Positions 28,574 through 37,483 of a stretch of 64,000 nucleotides of DNA are shown here, in pieces. The stretch is from the NCBI RefSeq assembly GCF_016695175.1, contig NZ_CP068023.1:1751501-1815500 (forward strand), given 5' to 3'. The notes under the pieces were generated by a model, which was not told the DNA's origin, searched no databases, and was given only the letters and a program-made list of their open reading frames with translations. Every line of letters starts with the position of its first letter. The first letter of the stretch is position 1. A program made the translations under genes and the position numbers. Source of the DNA: Pseudoalteromonas sp. GCY (GTDB taxonomy: Bacteria > Pseudomonadota > Gammaproteobacteria > Enterobacterales > Alteromonadaceae).

Positions 28574-29477
28574 GCAAAGCTGGAGAAAAACAATGTTAGT
28601 AGTTACTGGAATTATTGCAGGCGTTGCCGCTGTTTGGTACGCAGTCTTTGGATTAAAACCATACAGCGTTACGTCGGAGGAATTAACGCAAATATATAGC
28701 TATGAGCAAAAAGCGGTGGAGGTAAATCTATCGCCATTAAAAGCCAATCACTTTGCGCTTGAGTACAAAACGTTTGATGGCGATAAAGTCAATGGGCATA
28801 TTCTCTACCCAAGTAATTATGATGAGACTAAACCAATTCCTGTTATGGTGGGTGTCCATGGTATGGGTCGAAGTGATGTGCGCTGGATACAAGAGAGCTT
28901 TAAAGGACGCGACACATACGAGCAAACGGATGAACTTACCAAAATGGCACTAGCAAAAGGTTATGCTGTTATCGCTATCGACTCGAGAAACCACGGTAAA
29001 CGTAAAAATCCAGACTATAACCTTATTGATGTTATGCATGATTTAGATTGGTGGGGAAAACGCGAACCATACGAAAACATGGTTATCGATTCGGTAAAGG
29101 ACCACAGGGTACTGCTTGACTGGATTGCAACCCAACCGCAATTTGATCAAAACCAAATCAGCGTTGCGGGATATAGCATGGGAGGTCAAATCAGTTTAAT
29201 TTTAGCAGCACTGGATAAACGAGTAGATAATGTGTTATCAATTGTGCCGCCTTACCTGACTAACGCGGTGGCACGAGTGGCGATTAAAAACTTCGCAACG
29301 GCTGTTGATTCTCCCAAGGTGTGGTTGGTCTCGGCTGATAACGATGAATACGCGAGTGAACGTGAAAATGAAGCATTATTCGAAGCACTTGCGAGTGTTC
29401 AAAAACATCACGTGGTGATTGAAGGTGAGCATATTTTGCCAGAAGGCTACTATACAAAACTACAAGGTTGGTATTAA
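28566..29477 (+). CDS. Membrane-anchored alpha/beta hydrolase
   Basis: A 303-residue hydrolase with an N-terminal membrane anchor (about residues 9-29), so the catalytic domain lies in the periplasm. The fold markers are VGVHGMGRSDVR for the oxyanion loop, IDSRNHGKR, and the nucleophile elbow VAGYSMGGQIS; it looks like the dienelactone hydrolase/acetyl-esterase branch. It overlaps the gene before it by 8 bases and the gene after it by 1 base (TAATG), so translation is coupled across the operon. Confidence 0.82.
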   Translation: MVKQSWRKTMLVVTGIIAGVAAVWYAVFGLKPYSVTSEELTQIYSYEQKAVEVNLSPLKANHFALEYKTFDGDKVNGHILYPSNYDETKPIPVMVGVHGMGRSDVRWIQESFKGRDTYEQTDELTKMALAKGYAVIAIDSRNHGKRKNPDYNLIDVMHDLDWWGKREPYENMVIDSVKDHRVLLDWIATQPQFDQNQISVAGYSMGGQISLILAALDKRVDNVLSIVPPYLTNAVARVAIKNFATAVDSPKVWLVSADNDEYASERENEALFEALASVQKHHVVIEGEHILPEGYYTKLQGWY

Positions 29478-30178
29478 TGAAAACAAGCTCACAACTCAAT
29501 ATTTTAGTGATTGAAGACAACCCCGCGATTGCAAGTAATATAGCTGATTACTTCGATATGCAGGGGCATAGTCTGGATTTTGCCTATACGGGGGAGCAGG
29601 GTTGTGAGCTTGCATTAACGCAATATTTTGACTGTATTATTTTGGATATTATGCTGCCAGATATTGAAGGGCTTGAGGTCTGTCAGCGGTTAAGGATTAA
29701 AGCCGACAGGCACATTCCCATCATAATGTTGACTGCTCGAGATACATTGGACGATAAATTAGCAGGATTTGCGCAGGGTGCGGATGATTATCTCACCAAA
29801 CCTTTTTCGCTAGAGGAGCTAGCAGCTCGAGTCAGCGCATTAACTTGCCGATTAAATCCCACATTTGCTGCAAGAACACTAAGTGTAGGGGACGCAGATA
29901 AACAGGTTACGCTCAATTACCAAAATCAAACGGTAACGCGGGGTGAGACTGCACTCGTGTTACCGCCAATTTTGTTCAATATTCTTAAAATCCTGATGGA
30001 AAGTTACCCTCGAGCGGTATCAAAGAGTGAGCTTGTTGAGCGTATTTGGGGCGAGGAAGGCACCGACTCTGATTCTTTACGGTCACACATCTATCAATTA
30101 CGCAAAGCGGTAGATAAGCCATTTCCAACTGCCATTATTAAAACCATTCACAGCGTTGGCTTAGTGCTGGATTTATAG
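29477..30178 (+). CDS. OmpR-type response regulator
   Basis: A 233-residue two-component regulator: receiver domain (residues 6-120) with acidic pocket EDN and phosphoacceptor D57 in DCIILDIML, the conserved KPF lysine near residue 107, and a C-terminal winged helix (about 135-230). The start ATG overlaps the stop of the hydrolase gene. Its partner kinase begins 22 bases downstream. It probably controls this operon, whose promoter carries repeated TTCAC boxes. Confidence 0.92.
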   Translation: MKTSSQLNILVIEDNPAIASNIADYFDMQGHSLDFAYTGEQGCELALTQYFDCIILDIMLPDIEGLEVCQRLRIKADRHIPIIMLTARDTLDDKLAGFAQGADDYLTKPFSLEELAARVSALTCRLNPTFAARTLSVGDADKQVTLNYQNQTVTRGETALVLPPILFNILKILMESYPRAVSKSELVERIWGEEGTDSDSLRSHIYQLRKAVDKPFPTAIIKTIHSVGLVLDL

Positions 30179-30199
30179 CTGAAATAGCAACCGAGAAAA

Positions 30200-31462
30200 A
30201 TGAAAACAAAACAACTAAGAAACCGCATCATCACTTATTTTGTCTCTATCGTCGTGCTGCTCAGTGTATTATTCTCACTGATCACTTTGCTTTTTAGCTA
30301 CATCATAGAAGACAGCTTTTTTTATCAAATTTTAGAGGATGAAAGAAAGCAGATAGCGCTTCAAATCGTCAATAACGAGACGCCAAAAGCGCATTTTGAC
30401 TTCGTCACGTTTCATCCTACAACCGAGACGTTGCCCACGGTTGTGAAAACACTGCTCGCAGAGGAGCCAAACCGCAAAGAGTTTAGTGCAGAGGCGGGTA
30501 AACATTATCATATCGCCTTTCTAAATAAGGATGACCGTGGACAAGGCATATTGCTTGCTGAAGTAAGCGGCCATCTTGTGGTACGCGAACTTAGAGGTTT
30601 GATGCTTGGTTTTTCACTGACCTTATTGGCGATTGGACTAATAATTGCGTTATTGTTAGCGCTCGGTACAGTAAAGCTCGCGAAAAGACTACTTAAACCT
30701 TTGGATGAGCTAATGGTAATTGTAGAGGCGAGTCCCGTTGAAAACCTACCGACCAATTTTGCATCTCAGTTTTCGCAAAATGAAATTGGTAAATTTGCAC
30801 AAACGCTTGAATCAGCCCTTGCTCGCATTCGAGCATTCGTCGAGCGTGAGCGCCAATTTACCAGAGATATTTCCCATGAATTGAGAACACCTGTCACCAT
30901 TTCCCAAGGGGCGGTCAGTTTACTCAACCACACCGAGTTAAATAGTAAACAGCAAGAGCTGGTTGCAAGAATAGCGGAGTCTGATCAGCAGATGCAGCTA
31001 ACACTAGAAGCGCTACTAGCCCTTGCTCGGGAAAAAGCAGATACACCGGAGCAGACTAATCTACAATCCGTGATTGAAGCCTGCATTATCAATAACCAAG
31101 CGCTGTTTGAGCATAAAGTCCTAAGTATTGACTTACCTGGCAATGTATTTGTTCCTATGGCCGCGCAGGAGCTAAGATTGGTGGTGCAAAACCTGTTACA
31201 GAACGCTGTGCATCATAGCCAAGGTGAGCAAATCCATATTCGTTATCGAGATAACACACTAACGATTGCGGATAATGGCCGAGGGTTACCACAGACCTTT
31301 ACGGCAAACGAGCAGGCCTTTGAGTCTGGAATGCGGGGTCCCAATAGTTTAGGCACGGGCATTGGGTTATCGCTAGTAAAGCGTCTTTGTGAGAAGTTTT
31401 CTGTGGAGGTGATGATTGAAAGTGGCGAAACGGGTGTGTCGGTTCACTTAAAGTTTGCTTAG
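30200..31462 (+). CDS. Sensor histidine kinase of the DJ-1 operon
   Basis: A 420-residue membrane kinase. Helices at about residues 13-36 and 135-158 enclose a short periplasmic domain of roughly 95 residues; a HAMP domain follows, then the H box with H226 in RDISHELRTPV, and the ATPase domain with NLLQNAVHHS, IADNGRGLP and GTGIGLSLVKRL. It forms a pair with the response regulator just upstream. The signal may be a product of the two exported enzymes in the same operon. Confidence 0.92.
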   Translation: MKTKQLRNRIITYFVSIVVLLSVLFSLITLLFSYIIEDSFFYQILEDERKQIALQIVNNETPKAHFDFVTFHPTTETLPTVVKTLLAEEPNRKEFSAEAGKHYHIAFLNKDDRGQGILLAEVSGHLVVRELRGLMLGFSLTLLAIGLIIALLLALGTVKLAKRLLKPLDELMVIVEASPVENLPTNFASQFSQNEIGKFAQTLESALARIRAFVERERQFTRDISHELRTPVTISQGAVSLLNHTELNSKQQELVARIAESDQQMQLTLEALLALAREKADTPEQTNLQSVIEACIINNQALFEHKVLSIDLPGNVFVPMAAQELRLVVQNLLQNAVHHSQGEQIHIRYRDNTLTIADNGRGLPQTFTANEQAFESGMRGPNSLGTGIGLSLVKRLCEKFSVEVMIESGETGVSVHLKFA

Positions 31463-31495
31463 GGTCGTTGTTGACCTGACCTAACAGAGGATGAA

Positions 31496-31525
31496 AAGGC
31501 ACGGCGACTTTCGTTATCGTGCCTT
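31496..31525 (+). terminator. Hairpin after the two-component operon
   Basis: AAGGCACG and CGTGCCTT pair around a 14-base loop, 34 bases after the kinase stop. There is no clear T tract, so its role as a terminator is uncertain. Confidence 0.4.
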
Positions 31526-31565
31526 GAGAGAGTTTAATTGATACAGCTAAGCTTCTTAATTGAAC

Positions 31566-32261
31566 TTAAGAAAACTCGGCGATAACCAATACTCTCTTGT
31601 GCTTAGCACTATAAAAAACAATCCCTTCACCACCGCCCTCAAAATAAGTGGAGAAGCAGAAGGTGCCAAGGTACGTAAAATCTACGTCATGCTCTTCATC
31701 AAAAAAGCCAATTTCACGAGTGGAGTAGTGGCTGTAATTCTCGCCGCTTTGCTCATCCATAGCGTCAAAATAGCGCGTTTCATCATCACCTTCTTCATCC
31801 CACAAATAGGCGTCCCAATTGCAACCGAGTATGGGTTGGCCACCTAATTCAAATAGCGGATCGCTTTCATCGTTTTCGTCAAGAGAGTAGTTAAGTCGTT
31901 GATGTTTGGCGTAGAAGCTGGCTGCTTGCTGATAATATTCGCTATAGTCTTCGAAACCCTCATTCTCTTCACTTAGATTGTCAACATTGTGAGCGTCAAC
32001 CTGCCACCCAATGTCTGTCAGTGAGTAGGAAATATAAGGAAGGTCGCCATCAAAAATTTCCATAGAAATCGGTAATGCGATAAGTACATTATCATCGCTG
32101 TTTACGTCTAACTTTGAATAGGCAAGTAGTCCTATTGGTAATAGCTGATTGTCATTAAACGCGACCTCTTGGCTGCTCGGGAATGGCTTGTAAAAATCAG
32201 TCGCTTGTAACACTTTTGTCGCAGGGCATGCGAGCGCCGAATCTTTAATGTAGAGGGCCAT
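31566..32261 (-). CDS. Acidic protein of unknown function
   Basis: A 231-residue, very acidic soluble protein (many Asp and Glu, for example DEEGDDETR). The C-terminal part (LGGQPILGCNW, then FTYLGTFCFSTYFEGGGEGIVFY) has the look of a DUF1963/YwqG-like or other immunity-protein beta fold, but I cannot assign a family. No signal peptide. It is convergent with the two-component operon; a tandem repeat lies 90 bases before its start. Confidence 0.6.
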   Translation of the reverse strand: MALYIKDSALACPATKVLQATDFYKPFPSSQEVAFNDNQLLPIGLLAYSKLDVNSDDNVLIALPISMEIFDGDLPYISYSLTDIGWQVDAHNVDNLSEENEGFEDYSEYYQQAASFYAKHQRLNYSLDENDESDPLFELGGQPILGCNWDAYLWDEEGDDETRYFDAMDEQSGENYSHYSTREIGFFDEEHDVDFTYLGTFCFSTYFEGGGEGIVFYSAKHKRVLVIAEFS

Positions 32262-32350
32262 AAAACAACTCCTTTTTATGGTTTATTTTGTGGTGCACAC
32301 CATATAGCGATGCGTGTGGAAAATCAATCAGTGTAATAACAGTTCGGGCG

Positions 32351-32422
32351 TTAGTGTGCCTGTCCTTTATATTTCTCCTTAGTGTGCCTGTCCTTTATAT
32401 TTCTCCCTTTATATTTGCTCCA
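32351..32422. repeat. Tandem 28-base repeat containing TGTGCCTGTCC
   Basis: Two perfect copies of a 28-base unit (32351-32378 and 32379-32406; each begins TTAGTGTGCCTGTCC and ends TTTCTCC), followed by a partial third copy CTTTATATTTGCTCC (32407-32421). Each full unit holds one copy of the GTGCCTGTCC core, the reverse complement of GGACAGGCAC found elsewhere in the window. Confidence 0.85.
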
Positions 32423-32516
32423 AATTTGAGGCTTATTATGCCTATCACTGGGCCATTGCAGTGCAGGATTGTCCGCTATAATTCAAGCTACATCAGGTGA
32501 GGAAAGTAGATACGCC

Positions 32517-33368
32517 ATGGAAAATAGAGCATTTAAAATAAAAGTAATGGACCTAACTGAATTAGAAATTGCAGCAAAGTGGGCTCTGCAAGAAGGGTGG
32601 AATCCTGGGCTTAGCGACGCACAGTGCTACTATCAGGCCGATCCGAATGGCTTTTTAATTGGCTATCTAGGCGATGAGCCTATCGCTTCGATTTCGGTGG
32701 TTAAGTACGATGATTCATTTGGTTTTTTAGGCTTTTATATTGTTAAACCAGAATATCGAGGTCAGGGTTATGGGATGCAGATTTGGCAGGCAGGACTTCA
32801 ATATTTAGCTGGTTGTAACGTCGCACTGGATGGAGTGGTCGCGCAGCAAGAGAATTACAAAAAATCGGATTTTAAGCTCGCCTATCGTAATATTCGCTAC
32901 GAAGGAGTGGGTGGTGGCGAAGCGCCAGATTGCTCAAACTTAGTGGTACTTGAAAGATTACCGATAGAAGAGGTCATTGCGTACGACAGTGCGTTTTTCC
33001 CAGCAAAAAGAGTAGCCTTTGTTAATGCTTGGATTAACCAGCCGGACTGCTACGCTTTGGGTATTAAGCAGGGTGACATACTTGCAGCCATAGGTGTGAT
33101 CCGCCCTTGTCACGTTGGCTATAAAATAGGTCCTCTTTACGCTGATAGCGCAGAACATGCAGAAACACTCTTCTTAGCGCTTAGGTCCAAGGTATCAGCA
33201 ACTGAGGCCATTTACTTGGATGTGCCAGAAGTAAATGCAGTTGCTGTTGCGCTTGCACAAAAGTACAAGATGTCGCTTTCTTTTGAAACCGCGAGAATGT
33301 ATACCGGTGAACGCCCCGATTTGCCATTAATGCAAGTGTTCGGGGTAACTTCGTTTGAAATTGGCTAG
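32517..33368 (+). CDS. Two-domain GNAT acetyltransferase (YitH-like)
   Basis: A 283-residue protein with a full GNAT domain to about residue 125 (acetyl-CoA loop YRGQGYGMQIWQAGL, and LGFYIVKPEYRG before it) and a C-terminal Acetyltransf_18-type domain (about 140-280; YKIGPLYADSAEHAE, YLDVPEVN) as in YitH-like proteins. The ATG at 32517 follows AGGTGAGGAAAG. Target unknown. It is convergent with a LysR gene, with only 6 bases between the two stops. Confidence 0.85.
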   Translation: MENRAFKIKVMDLTELEIAAKWALQEGWNPGLSDAQCYYQADPNGFLIGYLGDEPIASISVVKYDDSFGFLGFYIVKPEYRGQGYGMQIWQAGLQYLAGCNVALDGVVAQQENYKKSDFKLAYRNIRYEGVGGGEAPDCSNLVVLERLPIEEVIAYDSAFFPAKRVAFVNAWINQPDCYALGIKQGDILAAIGVIRPCHVGYKIGPLYADSAEHAETLFLALRSKVSATEAIYLDVPEVNAVAVALAQKYKMSLSFETARMYTGERPDLPLMQVFGVTSFEIG

Positions 33369-33374
33369 TTTGAT

Positions 33375-34271
33375 TCAATCGAAGCGGTATTGCTGATAGG
33401 TTGAAGTCAATAGCGCAACAAACTCCCGTACCTTTGCGGGAGTATATTGCTTCGACAAGTACAGTGCGTGAATAGGATAACTTTCATCGTGTAGTTCAGG
33501 TAGTAGCTGTACACAACTGCCCATAGCTAATTCATCTTTAAATGCCCATAGCGGCCCGTAATGCACACCAAGGCCAGCGTTTACCCAATTTTTTAGTACT
33601 GCAACACTATTGGCGACGAGTTTACCACTTACCGCAACGGCTTCACGATGCAGGCCTTTACCGAGAATGAGCTGATCACCAAGCTTAGGTTTATTGTAAA
33701 AGATAAAGTCCAGTTTGCTTAAATCGCTAAAGCGTTGTGGTTGTCCCATGCGCTCAATATACGATTTAGAGGCCACCAAGACCCTTGGTACTTGGCCTAG
33801 TTGTCGGCAAATCAAGGAGGAATCATCCAGTTTGCCAATCCTAATTGCAATATCGATTTGCTTAGCCTTGAGATCTTCAAAATGACTGCCGAGCAGTAAC
33901 TCGATATTGAGGTCTGGATAGGTGGTTATCATGGTTTGTACCACAGGAGCAATGAAGCGCTCGGCGAAGTCTTGTGGAGCTGCAACCCTTAATGTGCCAG
34001 AAGGCAGTGCTGAGGTGCCCGAAATCGACTCTTCTAATTCCCTTTTTTCATCTAGTAGTTGTTTTATACCTTTATAGTACTCAAGCCCAACTTCAGTTGC
34101 GGCCGTTTGCTTAGTGGAGCGCTGTAAAAGCTTTACTCCTAATCGACTTTCTAAGTTTGCGAGCTTTCGGCTTACCGAGGAGGGATCGGTACCTATCACT
34201 TCAGCCGCAGATTTGAGGCTGCCAGATTCAACGGTAAGAACAAACAAATCTTCTTCAGTAATCGATTTCAT
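33375..34271 (-). CDS. LysR-type regulator beside an SDR gene
   Basis: A 298-residue LysR-type regulator: helix-turn-helix within residues 1-62 (TVESGSLKSAAEVIGTDPSS, VSRKLANLESRLGVKLLQR), then an effector domain with CrgA/DsdC-like features. It is divergent from the short-chain dehydrogenase at 34381, 109 bases away, and probably regulates it. Confidence 0.9.
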   Translation of the reverse strand: MKSITEEDLFVLTVESGSLKSAAEVIGTDPSSVSRKLANLESRLGVKLLQRSTKQTAATEVGLEYYKGIKQLLDEKRELEESISGTSALPSGTLRVAAPQDFAERFIAPVVQTMITTYPDLNIELLLGSHFEDLKAKQIDIAIRIGKLDDSSLICRQLGQVPRVLVASKSYIERMGQPQRFSDLSKLDFIFYNKPKLGDQLILGKGLHREAVAVSGKLVANSVAVLKNWVNAGLGVHYGPLWAFKDELAMGSCVQLLPELHDESYPIHALYLSKQYTPAKVREFVALLTSTYQQYRFD

Positions 34272-34380
34272 AGCGGATGTAAAAAATGCAATTAGTAAAT
34301 GACTAAAATCACTATACCTGTATCCCTTTCACCTAGCTACACTAAAAGTCGATTGAATATTTCAAGTAGGAGAAATAGGT

Positions 34381-35136
34381 ATGTCTAAGCAATTAACAGG
34401 TAAGGTTGCGTTTATCACTGGGTCATCCAAAAATATGGGGAAGGATTTTGCCATTGCGCTGGCAAAGCAAGGCGCTGATCTTGTCATTCACTATCATAGT
34501 GCCCATTCTAAACCACAAGCACTTGAAACCCAGAAGGAAGTTGAAGCTCTTGGTGTTAAGACGACGCTAGTACACGGAGATGTCAGCAATAAAGCGCAAG
34601 TAATGAATATATTTGAGCATATTATTAGTGAGTTTGGCGGCGTAGATATCGTTATCAATAATGCCGGTACTATCAGCAAAAAACCGTTTGTTGAATATAG
34701 CGAGGAAGATTTTGACAGGCTATTTGGGATCAACTGTAAAGGGGCATTTTTTGTGATGCAAGAAGCCGCTAAACATATTCGTGATAACGGTCGGATCATT
34801 AATATGGGCACTTCGCTGTTGGCAGCATTTACTGGAAATTACGCGCTCTATGCTGGCTCAAAAGCGCCACTTGAGCATTTCACTCGTGCGCTGGCAAAGG
34901 AAATCGGACATCGAGGGGTGACCGTCAATACTATTGCACCAGGTCCAATTGACACAGACTTTTTCCATGGCGAAGAAAACGAGCAAACCGTTAATTATTT
35001 GCAGTCTGCAAGTGTAATGAACCGACTAGGGCAAGTGGATGATATTACCCCTGCGGTGCTTTATCTTGCGTCGGAGCAATCACGCTGGACGACTGGGCAA
35101 ACTTTGTTTGTTAACGGAGGCTTTGTCACTCGTTAA
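34381..35136 (+). CDS. Short-chain dehydrogenase/reductase
   Basis: A 251-residue classical SDR. The cofactor loop is TGSSKNMGKDFA (a variant of TGxxxGxG in which the middle glycine is Asn-Met-Gly), NNAG lies near residue 91, and the active site is Ser (MGTSLLAAF), Tyr-x-x-x-Lys (YAGSK). An NADP preference is suggested by the basic and His-containing region after the second strand, but is not certain. It resembles 3-oxoacyl-ACP reductases by sequence, yet lies with a LysR regulator and not with fatty-acid genes, so another carbonyl substrate is likely. Confidence 0.88.
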   Translation: MSKQLTGKVAFITGSSKNMGKDFAIALAKQGADLVIHYHSAHSKPQALETQKEVEALGVKTTLVHGDVSNKAQVMNIFEHIISEFGGVDIVINNAGTISKKPFVEYSEEDFDRLFGINCKGAFFVMQEAAKHIRDNGRIINMGTSLLAAFTGNYALYAGSKAPLEHFTRALAKEIGHRGVTVNTIAPGPIDTDFFHGEENEQTVNYLQSASVMNRLGQVDDITPAVLYLASEQSRWTTGQTLFVNGGFVTR

Positions 35137-35160
35137 GTATGCTATTAGGGCACAAGTTGG

Positions 35161-35650
35161 TTAGGCGGTTTGTGCCAACGTTTTGTTCGCCAACAAGATG
35201 GTAAAAGTGGTGCCATTTCCGGCTTTGGAATTGACTTTTAAGTCACCTTCTAAATGCTTTTTGACGAGATTATAGGTGACGGAAAGTCCAAGCCCGGCAT
35301 GACCATGTTGGCGAGCTGTGGTGTAAAACGGCTCGAAGATCCGGTTTAGGATCTCATTACTCATACCGACGCCTTCGTCTTTGACTCGAATAAATATTTT
35401 ATTGTCAGTGATCTCTAAACGAACTTTCCATCACATCCACTTGCTCTTGGAAGGATGACACCGCGTTAATTGAGACGCAAAGTGGGGTATTTACCTCGTG
35501 AGCCAATCCTGAAACTAAACTACCTAGGCTCGACAATTTTTCCGCCTCTACCAGTTGCTGGCGGATCACATGAATGTGGCTAAGGAGCTGATTGATGGCG
35601 AGGCTAACATCAGTCTGTGGTTATCAATGTCGATACGTTTTTCGAGACTC
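35161..35650 (-). pseudogene. Decayed histidine kinase with internal deletion
   Basis: Reading the minus strand, 35640 down to 35410 encodes a coiled coil and H box (NQLLSHIHVIRQQLVEAEKL, then GLAHEVNTPL), stops at a TGA shortly after VDVMESSFRDH, and the frame then shifts to LEITDNKIFIRVKDEGVGMS and FEPFYTT...GHAGLGLS down to 35161. The H box and the ATP-binding G boxes are thus joined with the N box and most of the middle missing. This is a remnant of a NtrB/DctB-like kinase; only the last 67 codons remain as an open frame. No upstream membrane or sensor part remains. Confidence 0.8.
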
Positions 35651-35703
35651 GAGCTTTCAATAATGTCGCCATTTTTCGTTGTGAAAATTCAAAAAAGCAC
35701 AGT

Positions 35704-35754
35704 GTGCGACTTGTGTCGCACTTTTTTGTTTGTTAATGTGTGACATATGTCGCA
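35704..35754. promoter_or_regulatory. Two predicted operators of the BlaI-type repressor
   Basis: GTGCGAC-TTGT-GTCGCAC (35704-35721) is a perfect palindrome and TGTGAC-ATAT-GTCGCA (35739-35754) a near match; their centres are 34 bases apart. Both sit directly before the repressor start at 35770, as expected for autoregulation. The first palindrome is also followed by six T residues and could double as a terminator. Confidence 0.7.
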
Positions 35755-35769
35755 GTTGTGAGAAAAACA

Positions 35770-36150
35770 ATGAAACCAAACTCAACCGAACTAATCGTTT
35801 TAAAGATCCTTTGGCGTGAACAGCCAAGAACAGGCAAAGAAATTCACACAGAAATAGGATCAAAGCTCAGCTGGAGCTATTCATCAACTCGAAAAACCCT
35901 AGAGAGAATGTGTGAAAAGGGTTATCTCGCCGAGCAAATGCAAGGCAATAAAAAAATATACTCAGCTGTCCTTGCGAAGGTACCGACTCTCGCACTTTAT
36001 GCCCAAGAGTTTGCAAAGCAAATCATGGAGTTGGATGAGCCTCTTCCAATCGCTATGTTTTCAGATAGTAAGTTAATTGCAGCGGATGAATTAGATGAAT
36101 TAGAAGCCATGTTAGATGAGTTAGCTAAGGCGCAAGGTGATAAAGAGTAG
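35770..36150 (+). CDS. BlaI/MecI/CopY-type repressor
   Basis: A 126-residue winged-helix repressor. ELIVLKILWREQPRTGKEIH and SYSSTRKTLERMCEKGYL form the DNA-binding domain, followed by a wing and dimerisation helices. I start at ATG 35770; the frame open before it runs through the operator and is not protein-like. In known systems such repressors are cut by, or released through, a BlaR1/MecR1-type membrane protease; here the next gene, 3 bases on, encodes just such an M56 domain. Two TGCGAC-type palindromes lie in front. Confidence 0.88.
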   Translation: MKPNSTELIVLKILWREQPRTGKEIHTEIGSKLSWSYSSTRKTLERMCEKGYLAEQMQGNKKIYSAVLAKVPTLALYAQEFAKQIMELDEPLPIAMFSDSKLIAADELDELEAMLDELAKAQGDKE

Positions 36151-36153
36151 GGT

Positions 36154-37482
36154 ATGGAACTAATATTACTTTCGGTCTTGCTGTGGGTGGCGCTTAGTGG
36201 CTTAACGTACGCACTTGGAGTGAAATTCTCCGCTCGGTATTTACAGAATAAAGGACTTTGGTGGGGCGTGTTGGCAGTGACTTTTGTGCCTTGGATCCCA
36301 CTTGAACACATGGAGCAACACAACGCCATTCCAGCCATACTGTTTAATGCCAATTTACAACAATTTGCAGAGCCGCTGCTGGCAATGACGAAGCGCACTC
36401 AAGTTGGGTCTGACTGGCTCAATCTGACGCTTATGGCTTTATTTATAGTCTATTGCGTTGGGCTTATTGCTCATTTTTTGGTACTTGGGAGACAGTATTG
36501 GCGAGTAAAACGCCTCTGTAGTACTGCCTCAAAAATAAAACTCGGCGCACGGAGTTGCTATCAATTGCCAATTACTTGCTCTCCTTTTGTGTTCGGACTG
36601 TGGCAACCTAAAGTGTATTTGCCGATGGAATTTGACACGCTACCAGAGGCAGAGCAGCAAGCACTTATTCTGCATGAGTTAACACACATAGATAAAGGCG
36701 ATCATATTGCCGTCGTAATTTGGCGAATACTCGCGACGCTTGCTTGGTTTAATCCGTTTATTGCAAAAATGGAACAGGGCTTTATTCGAGCGATGGAATA
36801 TCGCTGTGATGAGGTGACGATAGCGAAGCACAGCCTTGAGCCTGTGGCTTATAGCAAAGCATTAATGAACTCTTTAAAACGGGCTGCTGGGCAGCCGAAA
36901 ACGATGAATATGACAGCAAGTTTTGCGTCTAACTCATTGACTTTAGATGACTATAAAAAGCGTTTTAGCGTTATTCTTAAATCTAAAAATAAGCCAAACA
37001 ACCTAGTGTTGATAGGGTTTTTTGTGTTGCTTAGTTCAGGTTTAGCCTATGGTAATATTCAGTGGACAATGGGAACGGCAATGGTCAGTAAAACATGGAC
37101 ATACCCAGTCGTCAGTCCTGAAATAACGTCAAGGTTTGGGCATGTATCGAACTTTCGTCACAATAAAGCACATCAAGGACTGGATCTAGCTGGTGGTATT
37201 GGTGAACCTGTGATGGCGGTTGCCAGCGGCACGGTCACGATTGCAGATGATAAAACCTTGCCTGCGAATTACGGTAAAGTGGTGTTGATCCATCATGACA
37301 ATGGTTATCAAAGTCTCTACGCACACCTAGATAGCATTGATGTTGAAGTGGGTGAGCAAGTATCGCAAGGAGAAGTGATTGGTACCATAGGTGAAACCGG
37401 TCGAGTTACCGGTCCACATCTACATCTAGAAGCTCTGCATAACAACACGCGCATTGATCCGCTGACCTTATTGGAAAATTAA
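36154..37482 (+). CDS. M56 membrane protease fused to an M23 endopeptidase domain
   Basis: A 442-residue fusion. Residues 1-290 are a BlaR1/MecR1-like M56 domain: several membrane helices and the zinc motif HELTHIDKGDH (H174, E175, H178) with MEYRCDEVTIAKH as the later block. A last membrane helix near 287-305 is followed by an M23 (LytM-like) domain, about 315-440, with zinc ligands H340 and D344 (HQGLD) and H424 (in GPHLHLE, with H422). In BlaR1 this outside position holds a penicillin-binding sensor domain; here it is a peptidoglycan endopeptidase or peptidoglycan-binding domain. Its ligands look intact. Operon with the repressor and a second M23 gene. Confidence 0.88.
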   Translation: MELILLSVLLWVALSGLTYALGVKFSARYLQNKGLWWGVLAVTFVPWIPLEHMEQHNAIPAILFNANLQQFAEPLLAMTKRTQVGSDWLNLTLMALFIVYCVGLIAHFLVLGRQYWRVKRLCSTASKIKLGARSCYQLPITCSPFVFGLWQPKVYLPMEFDTLPEAEQQALILHELTHIDKGDHIAVVIWRILATLAWFNPFIAKMEQGFIRAMEYRCDEVTIAKHSLEPVAYSKALMNSLKRAAGQPKTMNMTASFASNSLTLDDYKKRFSVILKSKNKPNNLVLIGFFVLLSSGLAYGNIQWTMGTAMVSKTWTYPVVSPEITSRFGHVSNFRHNKAHQGLDLAGGIGEPVMAVASGTVTIADDKTLPANYGKVVLIHHDNGYQSLYAHLDSIDVEVGEQVSQGEVIGTIGETGRVTGPHLHLEALHNNTRIDPLTLLEN

Positions 37483-37483
37483 C

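Noticed and set aside
32351..32422. CRISPR array
   Set aside because: The 28-base units are joined head to tail with no spacers and no cas genes are in the window.
35704..35727. Palindrome plus T run as a terminator of the decayed kinase
   Set aside because: It points away from that gene's direction; its match to the second palindrome at 35739 makes an operator the better reading, though a double role is possible.
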